A stretch of 64,000 nt of DNA from Anastrepha obliqua (lineage: Eukaryota > Arthropoda > Insecta > Diptera > Tephritidae): contig NC_072892.1 in NCBI RefSeq assembly GCF_027943255.1, forward strand, positions 15,771,792 to 15,835,791, in the 5' to 3' direction. A model generated the notes under the pieces. That model searched no databases and was not told the origin of the DNA. It worked only from the letters and a program-made list of their open reading frames with translations. Below, piece by piece: positions 32,217-41,505 of this stretch. The number at the start of each line of letters is the position of its first letter. The first letter of the stretch is position 1. The position numbers were made by a program, and so were the translations under genes.

Positions 32217-33155
32217 AAGGGTGGTTAAATTTTAAGGGCCGATGTTGAATATGATCCACACCTAAACGTCAAGTTTTTTTCCGCATGTCATTCGACATTT
32301 TTCAATACCAGATTAATTCAATTTTAATCATAGAAAGACACACAATCGAGCAACGCGTTAAAGTTATTCGGGCTTATTATGAAAACGGGCGTTCAAATCA
32401 AAATGCATATCGCGCACTTCATCTTCAGTGAGGAGGCACATTTTCACCTCACTGGATTCGTCAATAAGCAGAATTGCCGCATTTCGGCGAATGATAATCC
32501 AAGAGTGATTACCGAAAAACCAATGCAGCCACAAAGAGTGACTGTTTGGTGCGGTTTATGGGCCGGCGGCGTCATTGGGCCGTATTTTTTTCCAAAATGA
32601 GGCCGATCAGGCAGTTACTGTGCATAGTGTTCGCTATCGTGAGATGATAACGAACTTTTTATGGCCCGAATTGGAAGATATGGATTTGGACGATATGTGG
32701 TTTCAACAGGACGATGCCACTTGTCACACAGCTAACGAAACAATGGCTCTTTTGCGCAAAAAATTTGATGGCCGAATAATCTCACGTCGCGGCGATGTCA
32801 ATTGGCCGCCAAGGTCATGTGATTTGACACCGTTGGATTTCTTTCTTTGGGGATATTTGAAAAAAAAGGTGTACGTCGATAAGCCGGCAACAATTCAAGA
32901 GCTAAAGGATGAGATAATTCGACACATTAACGGCAAACGGCATAGAACCTCAATTATGCCTCAGCGTCATCGAAAATTTGGACCATCGGATGGAGGTGCA
33001 CTGCCGAGGTCGCAGCGGACATTTGGCCGATATTTTGTTCCGTACGTAATTGAACCATACAAATATTATCATAATAAATAAAAATAGCAATAATTTCCTA
33101 AAACAATTGTATTTTATTCAAAGTCAATACCGGCCCTTAAAACTTAACCACCCTT
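32217..33155 (+). mobile_element. Rosa-type mariner (DD41D, AAGGGTGG family), internally deleted
   Basis: Left terminus AAGGGTGGTTAAATTTTAAG at 32217 and right terminus CCGGCCCTTAAAACTTAACCACCCTT (written here in two parts: ending at 33155), flanked by TA at 32215-32216 and 33156-33157. At 939 bp it is about 350 bp short of full length. The deletion removes the transposase region from just after the first helix to the block before the first catalytic aspartate. Confidence 0.95.
32329..33060 (+). pseudogene. Rosa-type mariner transposase, deletion derivative
   Basis: The start codon has become ATA (IERHTIEQRVKVIRAYYENG). After the deletion junction at about 32408 come FSEEAHFHLTGFVNKQNCRI, VTVWCGLWAGGVIGPYFF, WFQQDDATCH (usual GATCH changed), PPRSCDLTPLDFFLWGYLK and KPATIQELKDEIIRHING. 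Forty-one residues separate the second and third aspartates. The copy has a frameshift at about 32590. Confidence 0.93.
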
Positions 33156-33157
33156 TA

Positions 33158-33590
33158 TTTCGAAGGCAACCTCTTCTGCAAGGTACTTTTTCAACTTAAA
33201 ATTACAAAGTAAGCGGTTCAATAAGCTAAATGTTGCTAAACAATCCTCAATTTTGTTTCCAACTACAAAAAGTCAAAAATGTCTCAAGGGATAGATTTTT
33301 GTTTTTTTTTGTAAAAATGATATTAAATATTTACTAGTATTCAGCGTTTAACAAATTTATCAATTATTTCTAAATAAATTAAAATTTTGAAAACAAAAAA
33401 AAAGTTTTCGGAAAATTGCTATTTTGTGTGTCAAACTCAACTAAGCCGGATAAGCGGGAATGAGCGATCCAGCAAAGATGAAAAATGTTTGCTGTTTGGT
33501 AAATATAACCACGTTTTAGTATACTTGACCTAACTTCTATTAATTCGTACCCCTGTGATTTTTTTTTATGGGGACTCCATTGAAAAATTA
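33158..33590. other. No gene recognised
   Basis: AT-rich spacer with short A/T runs. Confidence 0.6.
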
Positions 33591-33599
33591 TAGACACAC

Positions 33600-34520
33600 C
33601 ACGTCGGAATCGTGCATGAGCTTAGTAATGGCAAATACTGTCAGTTGCCAGACACATGAGTCTTGAAGGTAAAAGGCAGTCATGCCATTCCCATTTTCTT
33701 GTCAATATCCTTAGTCTTCCTTTCCCCTCTCCTTTTCCTTTGGACTAGCGTAAGCTGTCATACGAGCCGTGTCGGGTCTCAACTTGGCTGGGGGCCCAGT
33801 ATATCAAATAGCCCAATCACAAACAAAGTATGCAAAATACTTTGTGATCTTCTGTATTATTTAGGCTTACTTGCGCACAGGAGGTCTACACTCGTGGGAC
33901 CAAAATGGAATCTTTTCTCAAAAACGTTAAAAGTGCACAGTCCAAATCTCGTAAAAAACCAAAAGGAGGCCACCTCTCCAATTCGGAGTCCACCAATGCT
34001 CTATCTTAGAGCTCTAGTGCCACTAAGTCTTCAGCAGGACTTAGTTTGGCACTCCTGAACAGTCAAAAGCGTCAGGCTTGACTACTTCTAATTGCTTACC
34101 AGTTCTGCCGCGATATCAGAGAGTGGGGAGGCATGTTTTGTTAAACACAGACGTCCTCCTAAGCTGGCCTACATAAAAAAGCCGTCAGCCGGTCGTATTC
34201 TGCATGGATTCACAGATTCGCAAAGATTGAATATACCTCATTTCAACTACTGCAAAAGCTGCAAGAATGAGGAGCAGGAATAGTCCGTTAGACATATTTT
34301 TTGTCACTATCCAGCGAGTCATATCACTAGGATTAAATACATTGGCTCATCGTTCTTGGGTGGTACTGATGACCTTAGATTTGTAAGTGTCAGCCAGATC
34401 AATGGGTGGGTTTGCACTTAAAACAAAATGGTTTAATGAGGAGTTGAAGGCAAACTGCTGCTGTGGTATCACAATGAATCAGCAAAGGTCCAACTGAGTT
34501 TTTTAAGGACCGACTGCTAC
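33600..34520 (+). mobile_element. LOA/I-like retrotransposon, deletion derivative joining 5' leader/ORF1 start to ORF2 end
   Basis: A GC-richer leader (about 33600-33904) precedes ATG 33905, whose frame reads MESFLKNVKSAQSKSRKKPK..., a plausible Gag N-terminus with Ser/Lys-rich sequence and then stops. From about 34150 the sequence is the C-terminal region of ORF2: GFTDSQRLNIPHFNYCKSCK, NEEQE*SVRHIFCHYPASH, GTDDLRFVSVSQINGW. Endonuclease, RT and RNase H are absent. A short intermediate stretch (34060-34150) is not assigned. The join suggests either one internal deletion or two neighbouring fragments. Confidence 0.6.
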
Positions 34521-34578
34521 TTCTACTTACATAGTAGCTTTATAGCCCATTCGATTTTAGTATAACAAACTGCAAAGC

Positions 34579-34695
34579 TCAAGTGACTACGAAGTTCCGC
34601 TTTACTTTTTCTGTCATATAAATAAATCCCAGTATTGTGTGCCACTTCAACAAAAACAAAATTGTCAAAATCATCGGTATTTTGTAGTCACTTGA
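34579..34695. repeat. Small MITE-like unit with 12-bp inverted ends
   Basis: TCAAGTGACTAC at 34579-34590 is inverted as GTAGTCACTTGA at 34684-34695. Part of the right side (GGTATTTT(G/A)TAGTCA(C/G)TTGAAA) recurs at about 36115-36138. Confidence 0.4.
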
Positions 34696-34779
34696 AACTA
34701 ATGTTAGGTTAAGTCAGATTGAAGCGATTTTCCACTATGGGACACACTCAGTCGCAAAGCCCATTTTGATGCCGCGTGG

Positions 34780-35060
34780 GGAACTTGCCCTTTTCTCTGT
34801 CCTAAAACCAGTGTGACGCCTTTTTATTTTGTGGCACCACAATGTTTGTCGGCTTTGACTGAGTCCAAAATAGCGCGCCAGCTCTTTCTGTCCTGTGCTC
34901 GTTGATGCCAGTAGGAAATTGCGAGTGATGACAGTACCTACAGCACTTTTTTCTTCCAACGGAGATGTGGTCTTACTCTTCCACGTCTTCCGTTTTGGGG
35001 TACCGTGTCGTTAATTTGCCCTGCTGAAGCGCCTTCCTGCAAGCGGGTGGAATGGCGAAG
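34780..35060 (-). pseudogene. RTE-like retrotransposon 3' tail (third lineage)
   Basis: Minus-strand reading HVLRHSTRLQEGASAG, PQNGRRGRVRPHLRWKK, then after a frameshift SYWHQRAQDRKSWRAILDSV KADK fits the RTE C-terminus pattern GRRGRGRPxLRWxD...AxDRxxWR. The 3' UTR differs from the GCGCCAATTAAG family. Confidence 0.75.
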
Positions 35061-35084
35061 TACATGCTTAGCTATGTCCATGTC

Positions 35085-35250
35085 CCATTGTGACCTTATC
35101 AAAAAATTATGAAGATGCTTGCCTTCCAATTCATCAAAAGTTTGTCTAGCTAAAATTGTAAAACTACGTCTTAATACAGCAAGCAAATGGCACAGGAGGT
35201 GTAAGATCATCACTTCCTCTTCCTTGTTTAGACAGCTTCTGCAGAAGTCA
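35085..35250 (-). pseudogene. LOA/I-like C-terminal zinc-knuckle fragment
   Basis: Reads FCRSCLNKEEEVMILHLLCH and then a decayed CPxLAxxR region and DELEGKHLHNFL. It is a separate truncated piece lying between two other retroelement remnants. Confidence 0.7.
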
Positions 35251-36085
35251 TGTGTTTACGCGCTCATCCTCTGGTAGGTAGGTAGGTGACCATGAAGTGC
35301 CAGTCTGGCACTCCTCAAGGAGCACTTAAGCGTCGTTTTGATACCATTATAAGACCTCCGACAGGCAGCTATCTGCAGCCAGCTAGAGCTGTTGATATAA
35401 TGGAGAAGATTGCTGATATTTCGGTTGGCGCACTGCCCCAGGCTATCGAAGACAGGAACACCCAGTAATCTTAATCGTCTAGCTGCCAAACTCGGACATT
35501 TACAGAGAAAGTGCTCAATATTCTCCTTCCCTGAAAGGTCCCTACAGCTTCTGCAATGGGGGTCAAATGGTAACCCTAGCCTTTCCGCGTGTGTGTCGAT
35601 CGTCCAGTGACCGGTAAACACAGCGACTAGTTTGAAAATTGAATGGCGAGGAGTCCAAAGGTCTTTCTGAATTCCCCGTATATTATATTGGAGCCAAAGG
35701 GTTTTCGAAATAGCACATGAAGAAATGGAGCTCCATCTTTCATGCACTTTTCTGAGAAATAATTTGTGCAGTTTCCCTCTAACAACTATCAGGGCGATGC
35801 CGATGACTGGGTAGGAGGTCTCTGAGGCCAATTCAGTCCCCTTCCTGGCAAGCTTATCAGCAATTTCATTTCCCTCTATGTTCCTATGTCCTGGAACCCG
35901 GATTAGAGAAATGTTACCTGCATACTCAAGGGATGTGAGCTCCTCCTTGCAGGAATTTAATAGTTTCGTTCTGCACTATGGCATCGTCAGAGCCTTGATC
36001 GCGACTTGACTATCGGAGCAGATTTTAATATCTCCCTCGCTCCCGCTTTCCTTAAGCATTTTGCATGCCTGCCTTCCTCTGGGCT
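35250..36085 (-). pseudogene. LOA/I-like retrotransposon, RNase H to 3' end
   Basis: Minus strand: ICSDSQVAIKALTMP, ISLIRVPGHRNIEGNEIADK, LARKGTELASETSYP (RNase H), then a 191-codon frame (35831-35256) with FTGHWTIDTHAERLGLPFD, CRSC...HFLC.CPSLA (zinc knuckle CxxC-H-C) and INSSSW. One stop separates RNase H from the C-terminal frame at about 35832. The copy is 5'-truncated inside RNase H. Confidence 0.88.
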
Positions 36086-36089
36086 TTCA

Positions 36090-37490
36090 GCGAAAAAAAA
36101 GTGTCAAAAATCAATGGTATTTTATAGTCAGTTGAAAAAAGTTTTGCCATTTTTAATGGTTTCCCATAATTTTCCAAAAATAGCTCATCACTTCCAGCTG
36201 ATATCCAAAAATTAAAATAAGTCACGTTGACACCAAACAAGTTGCAAATAACTCATTAGCGAAGCGATAAGTTCATTTAATACTAATGTAATTTGCAGTA
36301 TTTAATTACTAAAATGAAAAATTTGCACACCTGCGGCTTTTCAGCAAAACATCATAAAATAATAAATTAAAATTTTCCTGTCAACCCCATCTGGGCTGTT
36401 CTGTACTTGGCTGCTCACCGCACCTACACCCACAAAAATACGCCAAAAATCAACAAAGCCTTAACACGACGAAATATAATTTCATATTGACTTAAGTCCC
36501 CTATGCACGTACATAAATAAGTACCTACTTAGCTGACAAAACATAGTTTCCACCCGTTCCTACTCCTTCCAAATTCCATATTTTTTATTTGTTTAATATT
36601 TCTTCTATTCCTACGTGTTTTTGGCTTCATTAGTGAGTGCAGTCGCAGCTCCCCTATACTTTCATAAATTAAAATCATAAATTACAACATACTTGCAACC
36701 TACATGTGCCACACACGTACGCCAACATAAACAAAAACTTAAGCAGCAACACAGACTCATTTCAGTTTCTCGCTGTACCATGCCACATGCCACGCTGTGT
36801 ACGTGTTTGTGGTACACCTGACAACTTCCAAGAGCTGCAATATTTTCCTCGAAAGTGAAACATTAAGTATTGTGCAGGAGTACGATGTCACAGCAACGCT
36901 GCCACAACCAAATACCCTTAATGACTTTGAGTGACATAAAATGTTGGCTATAAAATAATTTATCATAATATTTGCGGTTTACCTTAACTCGAAGTAGGTA
37001 TGAAACTATGGCATGCATATGCATGTAGGTGTGTATGTACGCATATATGTATGTATATATGTATTTGAATGGCTTAGAATTGCTGATAAACCGATAGTGG
37101 TGAGGTAATTTTATTTTAATTAAAAGTGACTAGAAGTATTTGTAATTCCATTAATATTATATTGGTTCAGTTTTCTTTAGCTGAATTGATTTATGTGCAT
37201 GCGCGTCTGATTTTTATGGGGTTTCTTGCATACTTACAAAATGTGGTGAAGAATAGTCAGGCAGGCGTGAGTAGATTAATTTATAACCTGCTAGATTTTG
37301 CTAGATAAATTTAAATTTGATAATGGGTTGGTTAGCCCGCTAGAATAGATCGTATCGCATCAATCACCTCCAATTCAAGTGACTTCTATTGTATGTATGC
37401 AACTGTTGCCATATCCATTCCAGAAAATCAACTTTTTGCCCTACTTCACATGCAGTGAAACTAATTCGGTAGTAATTTTTCTTCCAGGCA
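36090..37490. other. No gene recognised
   Basis: AT-rich. TATG/TATA-type simple sequence at about 37012-37065; a short repeat shared with 34660-34695 at about 36100-36140. Confidence 0.55.
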
Positions 37491-37496
37491 GTCAAC

Positions 37497-37675
37497 TGAC
37501 TTGTATATTACGGCAATGAAAATCATTGAAATGAAGTTGGAAAATCCGCAGACAACTCTCTATCACAAACCAATTATCATCATCATTTAGCGTTGCTACC
37601 CTGGATGGGTTTTGGTCTGCTCTACGATATTTTATCCAGGCCTCTCTGTCTATTGTTAGATATTTCCAGTTGGTT
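37497..37675 (-). pseudogene. Possible RTE-like C-terminal scrap
   Basis: The minus frame has VTNWKYLTIDREAWIKYRRA, reminiscent of the NWxxxAxDRxxWR motif near RTE C-termini. No other part of such an element is adjacent. Confidence 0.3.
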
Positions 37676-37811
37676 ACTTCGCTCATCGGGTTGATGGAAA
37701 AAAGTTTATCAGACAAAGAGTGTGCCTTGGTTGCTTTCGTAGATGGGTGGCTAAGCTTCAAGGGCCGGTGTTGAGTTTGCATAAAATACAATTTTTTAAG
37801 AAATTATTGTC

Positions 37812-38497
37812 ATTTCTCCTTATTATGATAATAATGATATGGCTCAATTACGTACGCAACAAAATATTGGCCAAAGGGCCGCCGCGGCCTCGGCGGCACA
37901 CCTCCATCCGATGGTCCAAATTTTCTATGAGGCTGAGGTTCTATGCCGTTAATGTGCCGAATTATCTCATCCTTTAGCTCTTGAATTATTGCGGGCTTAT
38001 CGATGCACACCTTTTCTTTGAAATAACCCCAAAGAAAGAAGTCCAACGGTGTCAAATCACACGCCCTTGGCGGAAAATTGACAGCGCCGCGAGGTAAGAT
38101 TATTCGGACATCAAATTTTTCGCGCAAAAGAGCCATTGTTTCGTTAGCTGTGTGACAAGTGGTATCGTCCTGTTGAAACCACATATCGTCCAAATCCATA
38201 TCTTCCAATTCGGGCCATAAAAAGTTCGTTATCATCTCACTATGGCACACACTATTCACAGTAACTGCCTGACCGGCCTCATTTTGGAAAAAATACGGCC
38301 CAATGACGCCGCCGGCCCATAAACCGCACCAAACAGTTACTCTTTGTGGGTGCATTGTTTTTTCGGCAATCATTCTTGGATTATCATTCGCCCAAATGCG
38401 GCAATTCTGCTTATTGACGAATCCACTGAGGTGAAAATGTGTCTCATCACTGAAGATGATTTTCTTCGAAGTGCGCGATATGAATAACTGAATAACT
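37812..38497 (-). pseudogene. Rosa-type mariner transposase, main part
   Basis: Reads VKVIQ, then across a deletion IIFSDETHFHLSGFVNKQNC, WCGLWAGGVIGPYFFQNEAG, FQQDDTTCHTANETMALLRE, PPRACDLTPLDFFLWGYFKE and DEIIRHINGIEP. The first catalytic aspartate is in FSDE, the second in QQDD, and the third in TPLD, with the 41-residue spacing of DD41D elements. The HTH-containing N-terminal third is deleted, as in the copy at 32217. The first residues lie on the other side of the piggyBac insertion at about 42042-42029. Confidence 0.9.
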
Positions 38498-38668
38498 TTA
38501 ACCCTAGGACTTATACCCAAGTACAGGTGTGGCCAGTAGCTACTTTGGAGTGTACCAGTAGCTCCTAAATCGCTAAAAATATTGACTTGAAATTTTTGAT
38601 ATAGGAAAACGAAGTAAATATACGTCGATTGGTGTCTTATTTGTCATGCTAGGTCCATGCGTTGAATA

Positions 38669-39948
38669 AGGACTATGAATAAGTTCGTGCGGTTTTACAA
38701 CAGATGGCGTAACTTGATTATTATTCCATCGATCCACATTTCCAAACATTCATTGGAGAGCTACTGTCGTAAGGCACAAACGTCAGTATAAGTTTTTTAT
38801 TTGAAGCGTAAACAACAATATTTTTACCACACTTGAAAATGTCGAATTTCGTGCCAAATAATGTGTTTTTGGGGGGAATTCTTCTTCATTATTTTAATAT
38901 GAAGAAAAAAGCAGCCGAAAGTCATCGTATCTTGGTGGAAGTTTATGGTGAGCATGCTCTAGCTGAGCGAACGTGCCAGAAGTGGTTTGCACGCTTTAAA
39001 AGTGGTGATTTTGGCTTGGAAGACGAAGAACGCGAGGGTGCGCCGCCAAAGTTCATGGATACCGAATTGGAGGAATTGCTCGATCAAGATCCGGCTCAAA
39101 CGCAAGAAGAGGTTGCAAAAACTTTGGGAGTTGATCAATCAACCATTTCCAAACGTTTAAAAGCCATGGGAATGATCCGAAAGGTAGGCCATTGGGTGCC
39201 GTATGAATTGAAGCCAAGAGACGTTGAACGCCGTTTTATGGCATGCGAACAACTGCTTCAACGGCACAAAAGAAAGGGTTTTTTGCATCGAATTGTGACT
39301 GGCGATGAAAAGTGGGTCCATTACGACAATCCAAAACGTCGGGCAACGTATGGATACCCTGGCCATGCTTCAACATCGACGTCGGCGCAGAATATTCATG
39401 GCCTGAAGGTTATGCTGTGTATCTGGTGGGACCAGCTGGGTGTTGTGTATTATGAGCTACTGAAACCGAATGAAACGATTACGGGGGATGTCTACCGACG
39501 ACAATTGATGCGTTTGAGCCGAGCACTGCGAGAAAAACGGCCGCAATACGCCGATAGACACGACAAAGTTATTTTGCAACATGACAATGCTCGGCCACAT
39601 GTTGCACAAGTGGTCAAAACATACTTAGAAACGCTCAAATGGGATGTCCTACCCCCCCGCCGTATAGTCCAGACCTTGCGCCATCCGATTGCTATCTCTT
39701 CCGATCGATGCAACATGGCCTGGCTGACCAGCACTTCCGTAATTACGATGAAGTCAAAAAATGGATCGATTCGTGGATTGCGGCAAAACCGACCGAATTT
39801 TTCACAAAGGGAATCCGTGAATTGCCAGAAAGATGGGAAAAAGTAGTAGTAAGCGATGGACAATACTTTGAATATTAAATTTGTAACCATTTTACGTCAA
39901 TAAAGTTTCAAATTTCGAAAAAAACCGCACGAACTTATTCATAGTCCT
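38669..39948 (+). mobile_element. Mos1-like mariner, near intact, nested in piggyBac copy 2
   Basis: The terminal repeats are 28 bp and identical: AGGACTATGAATAAGTTCGT plus GCGGTTTT at 38669-38696, inverted at 39921-39948. TA precedes the left end (38667-38668). On the right the expected TA reads TT. The length, 1280 bp, is that of an active mariner. Identical ends and a single coding lesion make this one of the youngest insertions in the window. Confidence 0.96.
38839..39878 (+). pseudogene. Mariner transposase (DD34D), full length with one frameshift
   Basis: The start is chosen at ATG 38839 (MSNFVPNN), matching the Mos1-type start; an in-frame ATG two codons upstream is also possible. HTH at residues 15-100 (KKKAAESHRILVEVYGEHAL, VDQSTISKRLKAMGM), linker GHWVPYELKPRDVERR, and catalytic D at TGDEKW, LQHDNARPH and APSDCYLF, spacing 34. 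A missing base in the C-run at 39652-39658 shifts the frame. The remainder (YSPDLAPSD to SDGQYFEY*) is intact in the next frame to 39878. Restoring one base would give about 346 residues, the family's normal size. A sequencing error in the homopolymer is possible. Confidence 0.95.
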
Positions 39949-40105
39949 TTCAAAGTTATACCCGGGTACACGTGTGGCCAGTAGCTTTTTTTCTCGTTTT
40001 TTCTCATTTTTTGAAGGAAAAACATTTTTATTTATTATTTTCTTTATAAAATATTATTTTATTGATTATTTCTTATAACTAAATATGCAGACAAATTTAA
40101 ATTAT

Positions 40106-41505
40106 TCAATTGTCTTCCTTATTTTCACAATTATTACATGTAAATGTATTTGAAGAATGCTGTATGCATATTGGGCGCTGACATATTCTGCACACGTTAC
40201 GCGTTCGTCTTCTGTGTTGGTCATGGATATAGCAGAGAAAACAGCTTCCAACCTGCTGTTTCTTTGGTTTTGCACCAGCAGCTGCAGACGTTGATGGCCT
40301 ATTGTCAGCACTTCCTTGCAAGGCCGTACTTATGAAACTCGCGACTGCAATTTTTGTGTTGAAGTTCCGCATCACTTGCTGATTCACCGACCGCTCTTCA
40401 ATTATGGGCATAGACAGTTCCTTGGCGAGCTAGCGAAGAAATCTCTTAGGCTTCGCATTGGTGCATCTGATGTTGGGATTATTCTCATAATATATGATGT
40501 ACGCTGCCAATGCCGTCAAATCAATCATATTGAAGAATAGGGACAACGGCCAACGCTTTGTCATCCTTTGCCAAGTATATTCTCCAAGCAATTGGTCCAT
40601 CACGTCCACTCCTTCTTTTGTCTTGTTATAAAACTCGATCATTTCTGGTTTGCCGCTTTCGCCAATGTGATCATCGTCATTGATGATAGTATATAACTAC
40701 CTTGTTTTTTTTCGGCACATGGGATGGATATTTTGGGCCTAAAACCGAATGTACTTGACCTCTCTGCACGACCTTTGTGTGCCAACATCTCCTTTGGTAT
40801 GTAGTGCTTATTTTTCCGCAGAGTTACAACTGCCGTCAAATTCATGGATGACAAGCTTTCCAGTAGATTTAGGGATGTAAAAAAAATGTCCATCGTTATA
40901 TTTCGGCCGGTTCCATGAAAGCGGCTTACTAAATCCTTCACCACGCGTTCACCCTGGTTAGTTTCCCGTCCCGTAGGTGCTTGGCCAGTATATATTTGTC
41001 CAGACAGTGGATATGCGTTTTTGGCATCACATACCCACCACACTTTGATGCCATATTTTGCCGGTTTCGATGGGATGTATTGCGTGAAACGGGTGCGGCC
41101 ACGATATGGAAAGAGCTGCTCGTCTACCGGCAGATATTCACTTGGCTTATATGACTGCTCAAAGTTGTAGTTCATCATGGTCCACAGCTCGGATATTGGT
41201 GCAGCTTTGTCAGTTACCAAACGTTGTGCCCTTGTGTTGCCATGGCCTGAAAGCGGTTAATGCCCATTGACATACGATATAAAGGACAATTTTCCACCGA
41301 CCACAAGTTCGGCGCATATTCGGCATTGCTGCGGTTAGCGCCAGTCATAATATATGTAAAGTATGTACTGCTCTTTTTCAGCGTCAGATAATCTATATAA
41401 AAATAATTAATTTTTATTCCATTTATGAAATTATATTTGAGTTATTTGTGTTTACCTCATATATTGATTCGAAGACAAATATTCCATGTTCCTTCTGCTA
41501 TCCAT
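40106..41505 (-). pseudogene. piggyBac-type transposase, copy 2, deleted and frameshifted
   Basis: Exon 1 at 41505-41456 (MDSRRNMEYLSSNQYM) with AG/GTAAAC donor, a 63-nt intron and acceptor TATATAG at 41395-41393. Exon 2 begins LSDAEKEQYI and jumps to MTGANRSNAE, so the acidic and N-terminal helical region (about 500 bp relative to copy 1) is deleted. DDE aspartates are at PVDEQLFPYRGR, ITMDIFFTS and KEGVDVMDQ. The C-terminal finger is CFLCYIHD, CRICQRPICIQH, CNNC. Frameshifts lie at about 40640-40720, near 40430, and near 41250. Confidence 0.9.
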
